Shown: piece by piece, positions 63,292 to 64,000 of the stretch
Numbering within the stretch: position 1 is the first letter of the stretch
How the letters are laid out: each line of letters opens with the position of its first letter
Source of the DNA: Enterobacter soli ATCC BAA-2102
GTDB taxonomy: Bacteria; Pseudomonadota; Gammaproteobacteria; Enterobacterales; Enterobacteriaceae
NCBI RefSeq assembly: GCF_001654845.1
Contig: NZ_LXES01000042.1
Coordinates: 22,881 to 86,880 of the forward strand
DNA: 64,000 nt
Direction of reading: 5' to 3'
Notes under the pieces: model-generated
What the model was told of the DNA's origin: nothing
The model's database searches: none
The model's input: only the letters and a program-made list of their open reading frames with translations
Position numbers and translations under genes: made by a program

Positions 63292-63314
63292 CCCTCTCCT
63301 GTTTGGGGAGAGGG
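63292..63314. terminator. Hairpin after dcp
   Basis: CCCTCTCC ... GGAGAGGG with a seven-base loop. Such CCCTCTCCC / GGGAGAGGG pairs are common in enterobacterial intergenic regions. No strong T run. Confidence 0.5.
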
Positions 63315-63393
63315 GCCGTGCGTGTTCGTCTATTTTTCTGGGTAGAGAGAGCGCATTATGAACCTGTTCGTCAGGGCTATAGCTGACTGCCGG

Positions 63394-63585
63394 TTATTTA
63401 CCAAACGTTGTCTCCTGACTGTATTCTTTCATCGTCAAATACAGGTCAACATACTTATAAAGCCTGTAAGGCCACTCTGCTGCGATATCCATTGATTCAT
63501 AGGCTGTCATTTCTGATGTAAACGTCAGAAAAAGCCCAACAACAAAGAACCCGATGACATAGATCGTTGCCAGTGCTTTTAACAT
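63394..63585 (-). CDS. Small inner-membrane protein, unrecognised
   Basis: 63 residues with one strong membrane helix near the N terminus (LATIYVIGFFVVGLFLTFT) and a Tyr-rich soluble tail (YRLYKYVDLYLTMKEYSQE). GAGGAA lies 4 bases before the ATG, so it is likely translated. No family recognised. Confidence 0.6.
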   Translation of the reverse strand: MLKALATIYVIGFFVVGLFLTFTSEMTAYESMDIAAEWPYRLYKYVDLYLTMKEYSQETTFGK

Positions 63586-63814
63586 TTATTCCTCGTGCTA
63601 AGTAAAATGCAGTATTGCTGTAAATCGACAAGCTGAGGAATTTCTTTAACTTTTTAGTGAGCCTGGAAGCAGGGGAAATGTCAGGGGCATACAGTAAAAC
63701 GGCAACTCATAGGTTGTAATGCTTGTCAGCTAAGCACGGTGGAGTGTTCCGTTCACCTTAATAGCCGCGTTCAGAACACGTGAACGGGATAAGGGAGCCG
63801 CCGCGGCCCCCTTA

Positions 63815-64000
63815 TCAATCCCCGCGGCCCGCCAGGAAATCGGTGCTTCGCACTGCGCTCACCTCCCGACCCTCTGCCTGCGGTCGGCTCAACTCGAGAT
63901 TACTCGTCCCATCCCTGGGACTCGCCCCTTCGGGGCCAACGCAAGCGTTGTTCAAAATTGCTCCCGGCAATTTTGTCCTGTCTCGATTCGCCTCTGGCCA
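63815..64000 (-). other. Hairpin-dense block with an open frame running off the right edge
   Basis: On the minus strand 61 codons before a TGA at 63815-63817 are open to the window edge (reading NRDRTKLPGAILNNACVGPE and on to TDFLAGRGD). The same DNA holds a chain of small inverted repeats, such as CAAAATTGC/GCAATTTTG, AACGC/GCGTT, GCCCC/GGGGC and GTCCC/GGGAC. It may be the end of a gene outside the window or a structured repeat element. I do not recognise it. Confidence 0.3.

Noticed and set aside
1..64000. CRISPR array, tRNA or rRNA genes, insertion sequences
   Set aside because: No regularly spaced repeats, cloverleaf-like sequences, rRNA signatures or transposase frames were seen on either strand by eye.

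Overview
The window looks like chromosomal DNA of an enterobacterium, most likely Enterobacter (E. cloacae complex) or a close relative. Many proteins are near-identical in length and sequence to E. coli FecI/FecR, YebG, FdnGHI, YbjI/YbjJ, DmsD/YnfDFGH, SpeG, YnfABC, RspAB, YdfGHIJZ and Dcp. It also carries a chromosomal rarA-oqxAB-oqxR efflux locus in the Klebsiella/Enterobacter arrangement. The genus is an inference from gene content only. I saw no rRNA, tRNA, CRISPR array, intact insertion sequence or prophage.

Layout. 0-0.8 kb: start of the ferric citrate regulatory pair fecI-fecR (fecR runs off the left edge) behind a Fur box. 0.9-7.1 kb: accessory regulators and small metabolic genes (LysR with AzlCD exporter, MarR-GNAT fusion, RibD/DHFR-like protein, SOS gene yebG, nitrilase with divergent LysR). 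7.1-12.7 kb: rarA-oqxAB-oqxR multidrug efflux. 12.9-19.0 kb: accessory stretch with a DUF1345 membrane protein, HAD phosphatase, DeoR regulator, a decayed acetyltransferase, a phosphoribosyltransferase and three unrecognised exported proteins. 19.3-23.9 kb: fdnGHI formate dehydrogenase, whose alpha subunit has Cys where E. coli has selenocysteine. 24.1-31.5 kb: accessory enzymes and regulators, a frameshifted MFS gene, and a ybjI-ybjJ / TetR module with striking palindromic operators. 31.8-35.8 kb: SulP permease and small unrecognised proteins.

36-45.7 kb holds a complete guanidine-use operon. A guanidine-I (ykkC-yxkD) riboswitch is followed by an ABC importer (binding protein, permease, ATPase), two DUF1989 'urea carboxylase-associated' proteins, a 1200-residue biotin-dependent carboxylase and allophanate hydrolase. 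The riboswitch and DUF1989 pair point to guanidine rather than urea as the substrate: import, ATP-dependent carboxylation, deimination to allophanate, then hydrolysis to ammonia and CO2.

45.7-63.3 kb is core chromosome, syntenic with the E. coli ynf-rsp-ydf-dcp region: a DMSO/selenate-reductase-like operon (ynfF-ynfG-ynfH-dmsD), ynfD, ynfC, speG, ynfB, ynfA, then rspA-rspB-ydfJ-ydfI without the prophage that splits ydfJ in E. coli K-12, then ydfZ, a UspG-like protein, rspR, ydfG and dcp. The right end has a small membrane protein and a hairpin-rich block running off the edge.

A family of intergenic repeats built on GCTTCTGGCACnnAGCGGAC-like hairpins is scattered between about 13.6 and 31 kb, the same interval that holds most accessory genes. 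It marks that stretch as a variable region between conserved core blocks.
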